The notes under the pieces are model-generated. The model was given only the letters and a program-made list of their open reading frames with translations. It searched no databases and had not been told where the DNA came from. From Candidatus Lindowiibacteriota bacterium (GTDB lineage: Bacteria; Lindowbacteria; 2-12-FULL-62-27), in NCBI GenBank assembly GCA_023249255.1, contig JAHFCY010000083.1, forward strand, positions 1 through 12,188: a stretch of 12,188 nt of DNA, read 5' to 3'. Positions 6,530 to 12,188 of this stretch are shown in pieces; within the stretch, counting starts at the first letter, position 1, and each line of letters starts with the position of its first letter. A program made the position numbers and the translations under genes.

Positions 6530-6761
6530 TATCTATGAACGAGTGGTTTAACTACGCACCTTGCGTCCCCCTCACTTCACAATGCAAATGTCCAAGGATC
6601 GACCATCTGAAAATCAACGGGTTATGAGATTTTTTCGGAAGACCGCCATCAAAAGCACCCCTTCCCTGCTATGGGGTAGAGAACCTCCGGCCGGCCACCA
6701 CATATCCGGCGGTCGGGAACAATTTGTCCGGACACTCCGGATCGGGAGGATGGTCTAGGAA
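6530..6761. other. Divergent intergenic region upstream of the ORF6N gene
   Basis: No gene is seen. It holds four TCCGG elements (starting at 6686, 6705, 6727 and 6736), a 10-bp palindrome TGTCCGGACA (6725-6734) and overlapping CCGGCCGG/GGCCGGCC (6687-6696). These could be protein-binding sites for divergent control, but the short GC-rich motif could also be chance. Confidence 0.35.
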
Positions 6762-7460
6762 ATGGATTCTGTTGACAACAGGATTGATGGCGGCGATACT
6801 GCCCACACTGTGCGTGCGGAGAAATCGATCGTTAGGAAGCCAATCATCGCAGAGATTGAGCACCGGATTTACACCATCCGGGGCGCCCAAAGAGTCATGT
6901 TGGACGAAGATTTGGCATGGCTCTATGGCGTTCCCACGAAGTCGCTCAATTTGGCCGTTAAGCGGAATATAAACCGCTTCCCGCCGGATTTCATGTTTCA
7001 ACTAACAAAATCCGAGTACGATTCTTTAAGGTTTCAAATTGAAACCTTAAAGAAGGGACGCGGTCGGCATCGTAAATACATGCCTTATGTCTTCACCGAG
7101 CATGGTGTGGCGATGCTGTCGGGTGTTTTGAACAGCCCGAGGGCAATCCATGTAAACATTCTCATCATGCGGGCGTTTGTTCGGATGCGGCAGGTGGTGG
7201 CGGCGAGTGAAGCGTTGACGCGATTGGTCCGGGAAATTGGAAAGAAGGTCGGATCACACGGGAAGACATTACTGAAACACCAAGAGGATATCTCCGCCAT
7301 TATCGAAGCATTGGATCGCCTGATGAATCCACCGCGGACGCCAGTTCTTGGATTTGTTGTTGATCAACCTGAAGAGGGAGAGTCCGGATCCCACCGACGA
7401 AGGGGACGGGGAACAATATCCCATGTCCAGAAATGCCGGAAGAAGGTAAAAATGGATTGA
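6762..7460 (+). CDS. ORF6N-domain DNA-binding protein
   Basis: This 232-residue protein is a clear ORF6N-domain protein (PF10543; KilA-N/Bro-related DNA-binding domains common in phages and mobile elements). Signatures are Y-T-I-R-G then V-M-L-D-E-D-L-A-W-L-Y-G-V at 37-57, the segment with A-V-K-R-N-I-N-R-F-P-P-D-F-M-F-Q at 65-80, and F-T-E-H-G-V-A-M-L-S-G-V-L-N-S-P-R-A-I at 111-129. A helical region follows (140-188), then P-P-R-T-P-V-L-G-F, where many relatives end; the last ~30 basic residues are extra. Residues 88-98 are encoded by a perfect 33-bp palindrome (7022-7054). The ATG at 6762 lacks a well-spaced ribosome binding site. A GTG at 6810 directly after a promoter-like sequence gives an N-terminus closer to family length and may be the true start. 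Confidence 0.93.
   Translation: MDSVDNRIDGGDTAHTVRAEKSIVRKPIIAEIEHRIYTIRGAQRVMLDEDLAWLYGVPTKSLNLAVKRNINRFPPDFMFQLTKSEYDSLRFQIETLKKGRGRHRKYMPYVFTEHGVAMLSGVLNSPRAIHVNILIMRAFVRMRQVVAASEALTRLVREIGKKVGSHGKTLLKHQEDISAIIEALDRLMNPPRTPVLGFVVDQPEEGESGSHRRRGRGTISHVQKCRKKVKMD
6772..6800 (+). promoter_or_regulatory. Candidate promoter inside the 5' end of the ORF6N reading frame
   Basis: TTGACA (6772-6777), a 17-base spacer and GATACT (6795-6800, 4 of 6) lie just inside the annotated ATG. Transcription would start near 6807, three bases before an in-frame GTG at 6810, giving a leaderless message. Confidence 0.45.
7022..7054. repeat. Perfect 33-bp palindrome within the ORF6N coding sequence
   Basis: Arms of 16 bases (left arm TTCTTTAAGGTTTCAA) flank a single central A at 7038; every pair is complementary. 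It encodes residues S-L-R-F-Q-I-E-T-L-K-K of the ORF6N protein. The central 17 bp, GGTTTCAA-A-TTGAAACC (7030-7046), recurs with a central T at 8467-8483. Confidence 0.95.
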
Positions 7461-8404
7461 GTGCTCAGACCGATGAATCGGCAACACCCCCTCAATCAGA
7501 AAGTAGCATTAGCCGACCTCCGGAAAGTGCGACTACTCCCATTCCATCCATCCATGTCGGCGCAGCAAGCGGCCATTGGAGCCAGTCACCCCCGAAATCA
7601 ACACGCCCTCACAGCATTCAATTCCCACTTATTGTCTCGGCTATTGGTTTAAGCCTCGCACTCATAACTTTTTGGGGTGGGTCTCCATCACAATTAAGAA
7701 CGAAGAGAAAAATCGATTATCTCGACATCAAGACAGACTCAATAAATATCAAGCTGGGTGTCATTGAGCGACAGCAATCAGAACACACCGACACGATATT
7801 GGGAGCAATCAAACAACTGGTCAAATCCAACATGATCAGTTCAAGTATAGGTAAACCCGCCACCACGACCCAAACTCTATCCCTTACAAAAAATGAGGAC
7901 CAGACGGGCGGGCAATTCCCAAAAAACACACAAACAGAAAAACTATCGGCAAAATCATCCCCGGCAGAATTTTCCAAAAAATATTTTGCCAAATTCACGG
8001 TAGGAGTTTACTGTCTCAAAGGCGATCGGAATTCGAGAGAAATGGCGACAAGAATCATGGAGGAACTCGAACCAAGTGGATTTAAGATTCGACTATTTGA
8101 GAAACCACTTGAATATTATGTTCCGATGCCCACTTCTGGCCCGTTTGTTCTTTCTCCCATCCAAGGGGTCGAGGTTCGTTATGATGCGGATGAAGAATTT
8201 GCGGCGGCGGATGGCATAGCACGAATTCTATCTCTTGTACTACCCGATGAATATCGGCCGATATACTTGGCTAGGGTGAAAAACAACCCGCCGTTTAAAC
8301 CAACATCCATGTTTATTTCTGTATTTTTCCCAGTTGTTGATTATGAGAAAAAAATACCTTTATCAAAGCCTACGACCGATGGGTCGTATAATTTGGGGGA
8401 ATGA
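7433..8404 (+). CDS. Single-pass membrane protein with possible LytR_C-like C-terminal domain
   Basis: This protein of up to 323 residues is not firmly recognised. It has a Ser/Pro-rich N-terminal tail (1-62), one membrane segment (~63-81, F-P-L-I-V-S-A-I-G-L-S-L-A-L...), a helical region (~95-135), a Ser/Thr/Lys linker (140-180) and a folded C-terminal domain (~187-300). The pattern there, V-x-V-Y-C-L-K-G-D then a helix, G-F-K-I-R-L-F, then V-E-V-R-Y and a second helix, recalls the LytR_C type of alpha/beta domain; this is a resemblance only. The ATG at 7433 overlaps the ORF6N gene by 28 bases and has no good ribosome binding site. A TTG at 7457, overlapping the ORF6N stop (TTGA) with GGAAGAAGG ~10 bases upstream, is an attractive alternative. 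The region is visibly more AT-rich than its neighbours. Confidence 0.8.
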   Translation: MPEEGKNGLSAQTDESATPPQSESSISRPPESATTPIPSIHVGAASGHWSQSPPKSTRPHSIQFPLIVSAIGLSLALITFWGGSPSQLRTKRKIDYLDIKTDSINIKLGVIERQQSEHTDTILGAIKQLVKSNMISSSIGKPATTTQTLSLTKNEDQTGGQFPKNTQTEKLSAKSSPAEFSKKYFAKFTVGVYCLKGDRNSREMATRIMEELEPSGFKIRLFEKPLEYYVPMPTSGPFVLSPIQGVEVRYDADEEFAAADGIARILSLVLPDEYRPIYLARVKNNPPFKPTSMFISVFFPVVDYEKKIPLSKPTTDGSYNLGE

Positions 8405-8405
8405 A

Positions 8406-8504
8406 GTGGTAGGGGAATACGGCGAGGATTTGTTGATCGCGAAGATTCTGGATATGCGGCGGGAGAGGTTTCAATTTGAAACCTCAAACCCGCAGACGAC
8501 GTAA
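8406..8504 (+). CDS. Possible 32-residue ORF resembling the start of the 401-residue protein
   Basis: A GTG start at 8406 follows GGGGGA (8395-8400) and overlaps nothing else on its strand. The peptide contains E-D-L-L-I-A-K-I-L-D-M-R-R-E-R-F, which aligns with E-D-S-P-I-A-D-I-R-D-M-R-L-E-M-F at the N-terminus of the 401-residue protein. Over 51 bases the DNA matches at 38 (8419-8469 against 9346-9396, by eye). It then runs into the 21-bp palindrome and stops. It could be a real mini-gene, a broken copy of the longer gene, or a leader peptide. Confidence 0.35.
   Translation: MVGEYGEDLLIAKILDMRRERFQFETSNPQTT
8465..8485. repeat. 21-bp perfect palindrome, second copy of the ORF6N-gene palindrome core
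   Basis: Arms of 10 bases (GAGGTTTCAA) flank a central T at 8475. The 17-bp core differs from the copy inside the ORF6N gene only at the central base. It sits inside the 32-codon mini-ORF in the same reading frame as in ORF6N, giving R-F-Q-F-E-T here and R-F-Q-I-E-T there. Confidence 0.95.
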
Positions 8505-8516
8505 GGACGATTCCTG

Positions 8517-8585
8517 ATGAAGCGATATCCAAGACAGGACACCTTGATGTCGTATTTTGCGACCCCGAAGGAGCCGCCGAGGTAA
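8517..8585 (+). CDS. Possible 22-residue ORF
   Basis: A short ORF (M-K-R-Y-P-R-Q-D-T-L...) is preceded by a good ribosome binding site, TAAGGA at 8502-8507, which overlaps the stop of the previous mini-ORF. I know of no relative. It is reported because the site and the spacing are good, not because of any protein similarity. Confidence 0.2.
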   Translation: MKRYPRQDTLMSYFATPKEPPR

Positions 8586-8592
8586 AAATGTC

Positions 8593-8733
8593 ATGAGCTA
8601 CGAATACTGTCCCAGGTGTCAGAAGTTGGAATACACGACCGTTTCCACATCACTCCGGTTCGACAAGACGGGCATCGGAGAATTTTTGAAAATACACCGC
8701 GCCACGAAGGGCGATAGAAAATGGGGTGTTTGA
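8593..8733 (+). CDS. Possible 46-residue zinc-ribbon-like small protein, perhaps frameshifted
   Basis: An ATG at 8593 follows GAGGT with 9-10 bases spacing. The peptide begins M-S-Y-E-Y-C-P-R-C-Q-K-L, so it has one C-x-x-C knuckle, but the second cysteine pair that a complete zinc ribbon needs is missing. In a second frame from about 8666 the sequence reads Q-D-G-H-R-R-I-F-E-N-T-P-R-H-E-G-R before a stop. This loosely recalls the second half of small two-knuckle ribbon proteins and hints at a frameshift. The stop at 8731-8733 is four bases before the ATG of the next gene, so translation may be coupled. Confidence 0.4.
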   Translation: MSYEYCPRCQKLEYTTVSTSLRFDKTGIGEFLKIHRATKGDRKWGV

Positions 8734-8737
8734 GGCA

Positions 8738-9334
8738 ATGTCCTCCGTCATAGAATTTTCAATTGTCCAAGGCGACATAAGTTTATTTGAGGCGGATGTG
8801 GTCGCGTTTAAATACGCTGGTAATTTCTATGGTGTAGAGAAGATTATAGCTGATCGTTTTCGCGAGAAGTTCATTCCAACTGAACGACTGATTCCGACCG
8901 GCAGGGAATATAGTTTTGAGGATACTCATGGCTGTATCACGGCACCCCGCGCTCTTATCGTGAAGGCGAGGGAACTTTCAGAATTTGATTACGACGACAT
9001 AAAGAAATTCAGTATGGATGTGCTCCGGATATTAGATCCTTTGGCCCCGAACATTAAACACTTGGCCATGACAATTCACGGGCGGCATTTGTTCCCCGAT
9101 GAAATCAGGCTGGTTCGTTCCCAATTGGATGGGATTAGAGAGGCATTGTCCAAAGGCGAAGTTCCCCTATTTTTGAATAAAATCACAATCGTTGAAGCCG
9201 ATCCCGAATGTGTACAACGTCTACAAATCGGCCTTGAACCCTATCTCAAACTATTTGGAAAGATGTTACCAGAGCGGTGGGGGTTTCGTCTGTCGTTTGA
9301 AGATAGCCGAGTTTCAGATCACGGAGAGACATAA
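8738..9334 (+). CDS. 198-residue protein resembling a macro-like/CHAT-associated domain
   Basis: The start I-E-F-S-I-V-Q-G-D-I-S-L-F-E-A-D-V-V-A-F-K-Y recalls the first strand and helix of macro-type folds (V-x-G-D-I followed by D-x-[IV]-[VI]). The middle has L-A-M-T-I-H-G (109-115) and a later strand K-I-T-I-V-E-A-D-P (148-156). I associate this combination, T-I-H-G with a terminal I-V-E-x-D, with proteins and domains that accompany CHAT/caspase-like peptidases. That is memory of a pattern and is not verified. A GTG at 8726 is also in frame; I prefer the ATG at 8738, four bases after the preceding small ORF. The stop overlaps the next gene's start by one base (TAATG), so the two are surely co-translated. 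Confidence 0.78.
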   Translation: MSSVIEFSIVQGDISLFEADVVAFKYAGNFYGVEKIIADRFREKFIPTERLIPTGREYSFEDTHGCITAPRALIVKARELSEFDYDDIKKFSMDVLRILDPLAPNIKHLAMTIHGRHLFPDEIRLVRSQLDGIREALSKGEVPLFLNKITIVEADPECVQRLQIGLEPYLKLFGKMLPERWGFRLSFEDSRVSDHGET

Positions 9335-10539
9335 TGGTATACAACGAGGATTCGCCGATCGCGGATATCCGGGACATGCGACTGGAGATGTTTCCGGATA
9401 GTTGCCGAGAGACCATCGTCAAATTTCAGCAGTTGGACAAACTCTCCGATGACGAAATCGACTTTGTGGTGTCGTATGTAATGTTGCGGGTGAAAGAGGT
9501 CGGACAACTGACGCATGCCATCCGAGTGGCCTCCGCCGATCTTGGGGGAAGGATGGCGAAGGTGTTTTTGTCGAAGCAGGTGACTATTACCAACGAACCC
9601 GTCAAACTGTGGGCCATAATTCTCGCCCAGCGTGAATTTGTCAACAACGCCTGTTTTCTTTATAGTCGTGGAAATTTGCAAGTGAAAATCGAACCCGTTC
9701 TTGGACCGAACCTCTATTGGGAAGATGCGACTCCCCTTACGGATATAAACAGCGCTCAAAAAAATAAATTACAATTAAAAAAACTCCTGGCGCAGCGGGC
9801 GCGAACGGATGGCCCTCCATACGAAGAAGATCCCTGCCGTCAGCAGTTGGACCGCCTTCCAAGGCGAAATCCGCCTCCGACCGAATCTGAAGAAGAATGG
9901 GAACAGGTCATAACAAGCCAGGATCCAAAAATCCGCGAACGATTAAAAAAAGCCGAGAGAATAGACAGATGCCTGACCGATTTCGTTGTATTGTTTGCCA
10001 AACATCTTTGGCCTCTCAGTCGGGGACTGGGCATCTCCATCGACGATCCGCTACCGAGCGCCGACCCCAACGTGATTTTGGATGACCACCTTGACACGAT
10101 AAGAAAAGGAGAAGCTTCCGCATTTCTAACATTGGATATAATAAACGAACCAATATATCTTTATATTTCCCCCGGCCTTGCCGCAGAGGTGGCCGATGCC
10201 TTCGTCGACCAATACACTTATCAGATTGATGGAGACGTTCAACGTTTCATCATTCAGCATTTTTATGAAACCGCCGAAGATTTTTTACGTTGTGCGTTCG
10301 AAAAAACGCTGGGACTTAAAACGAAGAGATATCATATATGCGCGAATCAGACGGCGGCCGAGGAGTTATTCTCTGAATATGCCGGCGCTCAGATGGAGAA
10401 TTTTCACTACGGCATTAATTTCGGGGAGCGCAATCCCGACTACCCGGCCGGCCATCTTTTGACGGTTGCGATCCCCGTGAAATTACTCAATTTTGTACAA
10501 TCACGCGAAACAGATCATTCCACAGTACGAATTTCCTGA
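9334..10539 (+). CDS. 401-residue protein of unknown function
   Basis: I do not recognise this protein. It has no signal peptide or membrane segment. Residues 35-65 are helical, followed by a hydrophobic region (~75-125). A charged linker (~140-215, rich in R, K, E, P) separates it from a C-terminal part that ends in a strand-rich section (E-N-F-H-Y-G-I-N-F-G-E at 355-365, then L-L-T-V-A-I-P-V). The TAATG overlap with the 198-residue gene points to a two-protein module, perhaps a complex. Its first 20 residues resemble the mini-ORF at 8406. The 3' end overlaps the convergent gene by 25 bases. Some histidines and cysteines in the C-terminal part (Y-H-I-C, H-Y-G) could be functional, but no known catalytic pattern is evident. 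Confidence 0.87.
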   Translation: MVYNEDSPIADIRDMRLEMFPDSCRETIVKFQQLDKLSDDEIDFVVSYVMLRVKEVGQLTHAIRVASADLGGRMAKVFLSKQVTITNEPVKLWAIILAQREFVNNACFLYSRGNLQVKIEPVLGPNLYWEDATPLTDINSAQKNKLQLKKLLAQRARTDGPPYEEDPCRQQLDRLPRRNPPPTESEEEWEQVITSQDPKIRERLKKAERIDRCLTDFVVLFAKHLWPLSRGLGISIDDPLPSADPNVILDDHLDTIRKGEASAFLTLDIINEPIYLYISPGLAAEVADAFVDQYTYQIDGDVQRFIIQHFYETAEDFLRCAFEKTLGLKTKRYHICANQTAAEELFSEYAGAQMENFHYGINFGERNPDYPAGHLLTVAIPVKLLNFVQSRETDHSTVRIS

Positions 10540-12188
10540 TATCGCCTGTAGAGGGGCCTGATGTTCTTGCCGCTCAAATATCGCCGAATTTCATCCGGGT
10601 TGTCTAACGAAAGAGGATGACCGGCCCTCTTTTCGGCCTGTTTGATCGCCTTCGCAACCGCGGCGCTTAGGCCGGCGTCTCTTTCCTTGCCCAACAACTC
10701 CTGCTCCGGATTGGCGCGACGCGCGGGCATGGCTTCTCCCAGCGACAAACCATCAGTACCGTCTATAGGCGCGTCCAAACTTTTCATACCGCGCGCGGGA
10801 TTTTCGAGTCGATATTCTTTCATTGTGCCGAGATGCGTCAACAATGCCTTTTGACGGAGCGTATACCTTGGATCATCTTTGATCACGCCCCATATTTCCT
10901 GATATGACTGTTGCAACGTCTTTGCCTGTTCCCCAGCCGTCGATTCTTCATGAAAGATGTCCGGCGGCGGTTTTTTTGAAAGATTGCCCAGTGTCTCCAC
11001 CTTATTTCGCTCCACCCACTTGCCATCAACTTTTTTCATTCCACGATAAACGAATTTCAAATCCAACGGCACTTCGTCCGGGATGGTCACAGGCTTCTTA
11101 TAGACTTCGTATCCCCTGGGCTTTTTACCCAATTCTTGTACATACGGAAGCTTTGAGCCGTAGGTAATGTCGTCCGCACTGTTCACACGATACCGCGATG
11201 GTTCGGCCTCAAACCCGGGCAGGCCCTCTTGGGAGGCATCGGCCAACTGTGAGCCGCCACCCGGAGAACGAATTTCCCGGCCAGTGGCTGCATCGACCAT
11301 TCGTCCCGTTTTCGGATTAACGAGTACATCACGCCCTCCAACCTTCATTTTTTCCAGTGTTGCGGTTGAAACTGGTCCTTGGATTTTCCCAATTTTCTGC
11401 GGACGTTTTTCAATCCCTTTTATACGGCCGGCCGGATTTAACCGTTGAATCGCCTGTACCGTCACATCGTCAAAAACATCCTTTACTTCGTTTCCCAAAT
11501 CCGCCCCATATCTGCCTTTGATTTCTTCGATGCCACGCGGGGAAACCTGCCCCTTAACTATTTTTTGGGCTTTCTTTATTGCAGCATTTCTCTCTATATC
11601 CCCAGGCGCATTTTTGATTTCTTCTAAAAGCGTTTTTATAGAGGATGGCGTACGCTCGTTTTGCGTGGCCGGCCCCCGGCGTACAGGTGGATTTTTTAGG
11701 GCTTCGATCGTGGCGTCAAGTTCCGCCCTCTGCTTTGCTTCGCCACCGGTTGACACCCCCGAACGGATATTTTGTTTATGACGCTGAAGTCGCTCCGCCA
11801 CCGATCGGCGCGTTGTCTCGTCGGCATTGGCGTAACGTTTCATCACGGATTCCAGCGGCGCCGCCTTCCAACTTTCGGGCGTGAGCACATCCGCCCGCGT
11901 TCTTTTCTTGAATTCTATTTTGTCGGAAAACTCGGGCGCATCTTTGCCGGCGGCGCCCGGACCCGCTCTGCCCGGATTTGCCTGCGCGTATTCTCGCGCT
12001 TCCTGCGAGTATGGATCGGTCGGTGGCGCACGCGGTCGGGCGTTTTTCGTTGAAACCAACGGTTCTCGGAGAGCCTCGTTGACTGTCCTTAATTCCTCCG
12101 ATGACAGGCTCTCCTTGATCTTGGGATCCCGCATTGCTGCGATCAGATTTTTCTTGGCGGTCTGAATTTTTTGGTTGGCACGGGCGGC
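10515..12188 (-). CDS. Large unknown protein, C-terminal 557 residues (partial)
   Basis: The frame is open to the window edge; the first visible residues (A-A-R-A-N-Q-K-I-Q-T-A-K-K-N-L) continue smoothly into the rest, so the real start lies outside. The protein is hydrophilic and mostly helical, rich in K, R, E and P. A short segment, V-N-P-K-T-G-R-M-V-D-A-A-T-G-R-E-I, occurs near the middle, and a possible folded region around F-V-Y-R-G-M-K-K-V-D-G-K-W-V follows. No signal peptide, membrane segment or catalytic motif is visible. It lacks the tail shared by the four exported proteins. Size and composition would fit a large polyvalent or virion-associated protein of a mobile element, but that is a guess. 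Confidence 0.88.
   Translation of the reverse strand, partial: AARANQKIQTAKKNLIAAMRDPKIKESLSSEELRTVNEALREPLVSTKNARPRAPPTDPYSQEAREYAQANPGRAGPGAAGKDAPEFSDKIEFKKRTRADVLTPESWKAAPLESVMKRYANADETTRRSVAERLQRHKQNIRSGVSTGGEAKQRAELDATIEALKNPPVRRGPATQNERTPSSIKTLLEEIKNAPGDIERNAAIKKAQKIVKGQVSPRGIEEIKGRYGADLGNEVKDVFDDVTVQAIQRLNPAGRIKGIEKRPQKIGKIQGPVSTATLEKMKVGGRDVLVNPKTGRMVDAATGREIRSPGGGSQLADASQEGLPGFEAEPSRYRVNSADDITYGSKLPYVQELGKKPRGYEVYKKPVTIPDEVPLDLKFVYRGMKKVDGKWVERNKVETLGNLSKKPPPDIFHEESTAGEQAKTLQQSYQEIWGVIKDDPRYTLRQKALLTHLGTMKEYRLENPARGMKSLDAPIDGTDGLSLGEAMPARRANPEQELLGKERDAGLSAAVAKAIKQAEKRAGHPLSLDNPDEIRRYLSGKNIRPLYRRYQEIRTVE

Overview
The window looks like an accessory or mobile-element region of an unidentified bacterium with moderate GC, standard code and Shine-Dalgarno sites. 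I cannot name the species. Four recognisable items point to a plasmid, integrated element or prophage setting: the start of a DUF932 'phage/plasmid-like' gene at the left edge, a complete AbiEi/AbiEii type IV toxin-antitoxin pair, an ORF6N-domain DNA-binding protein, and mostly unrecognisable cargo.

Layout. The 5' end of the DUF932 gene (1-89, minus) diverges from abiEi-abiEii (355-1940, plus) across a 265-base gap that holds a near-consensus promoter with a palindromic operator. Tail to tail with the toxin gene comes a tight four-gene minus-strand operon (6469 to 2034). It encodes four exported, low-complexity proteins that share almost no core sequence but all begin their predicted mature part with (G)LRGP or GLLRG and all end in the same tail of about 17 residues, R-S-[LF]-[SG]-x-[AS]-Q-[IV]-x-A-I-x-[AM]-[KR]. 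This family, tagged at both ends, is the best candidate for an undescribed system here. The operon has a good promoter (6501-6529) and its message should begin with a small hairpin.

Rightward from 6762 run the ORF6N gene, an overlapping gene for a single-pass membrane protein, a train of very small ORFs (8406-8733), a 198-residue protein resembling a macro/CHAT-associated domain, and a 401-residue protein of unknown function. The last two overlap by one base. A 557-residue fragment of a large unknown protein (minus strand) enters from the right edge and overlaps the 401-residue gene tail to tail by 25 bases.

Two DNA-level signals stand out. A perfect 33-bp palindrome lies inside the ORF6N coding sequence, and a 21-bp palindrome with the same 17-bp core recurs at 8465-8485 in the same reading frame, inside a mini-ORF. 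That mini-ORF's first 20 or so codons resemble the start of the 401-residue gene. How the parts work together is inference: the TA pair would stabilise the element, ORF6N would be a regulator, and the secreted family and the right-hand genes are cargo.
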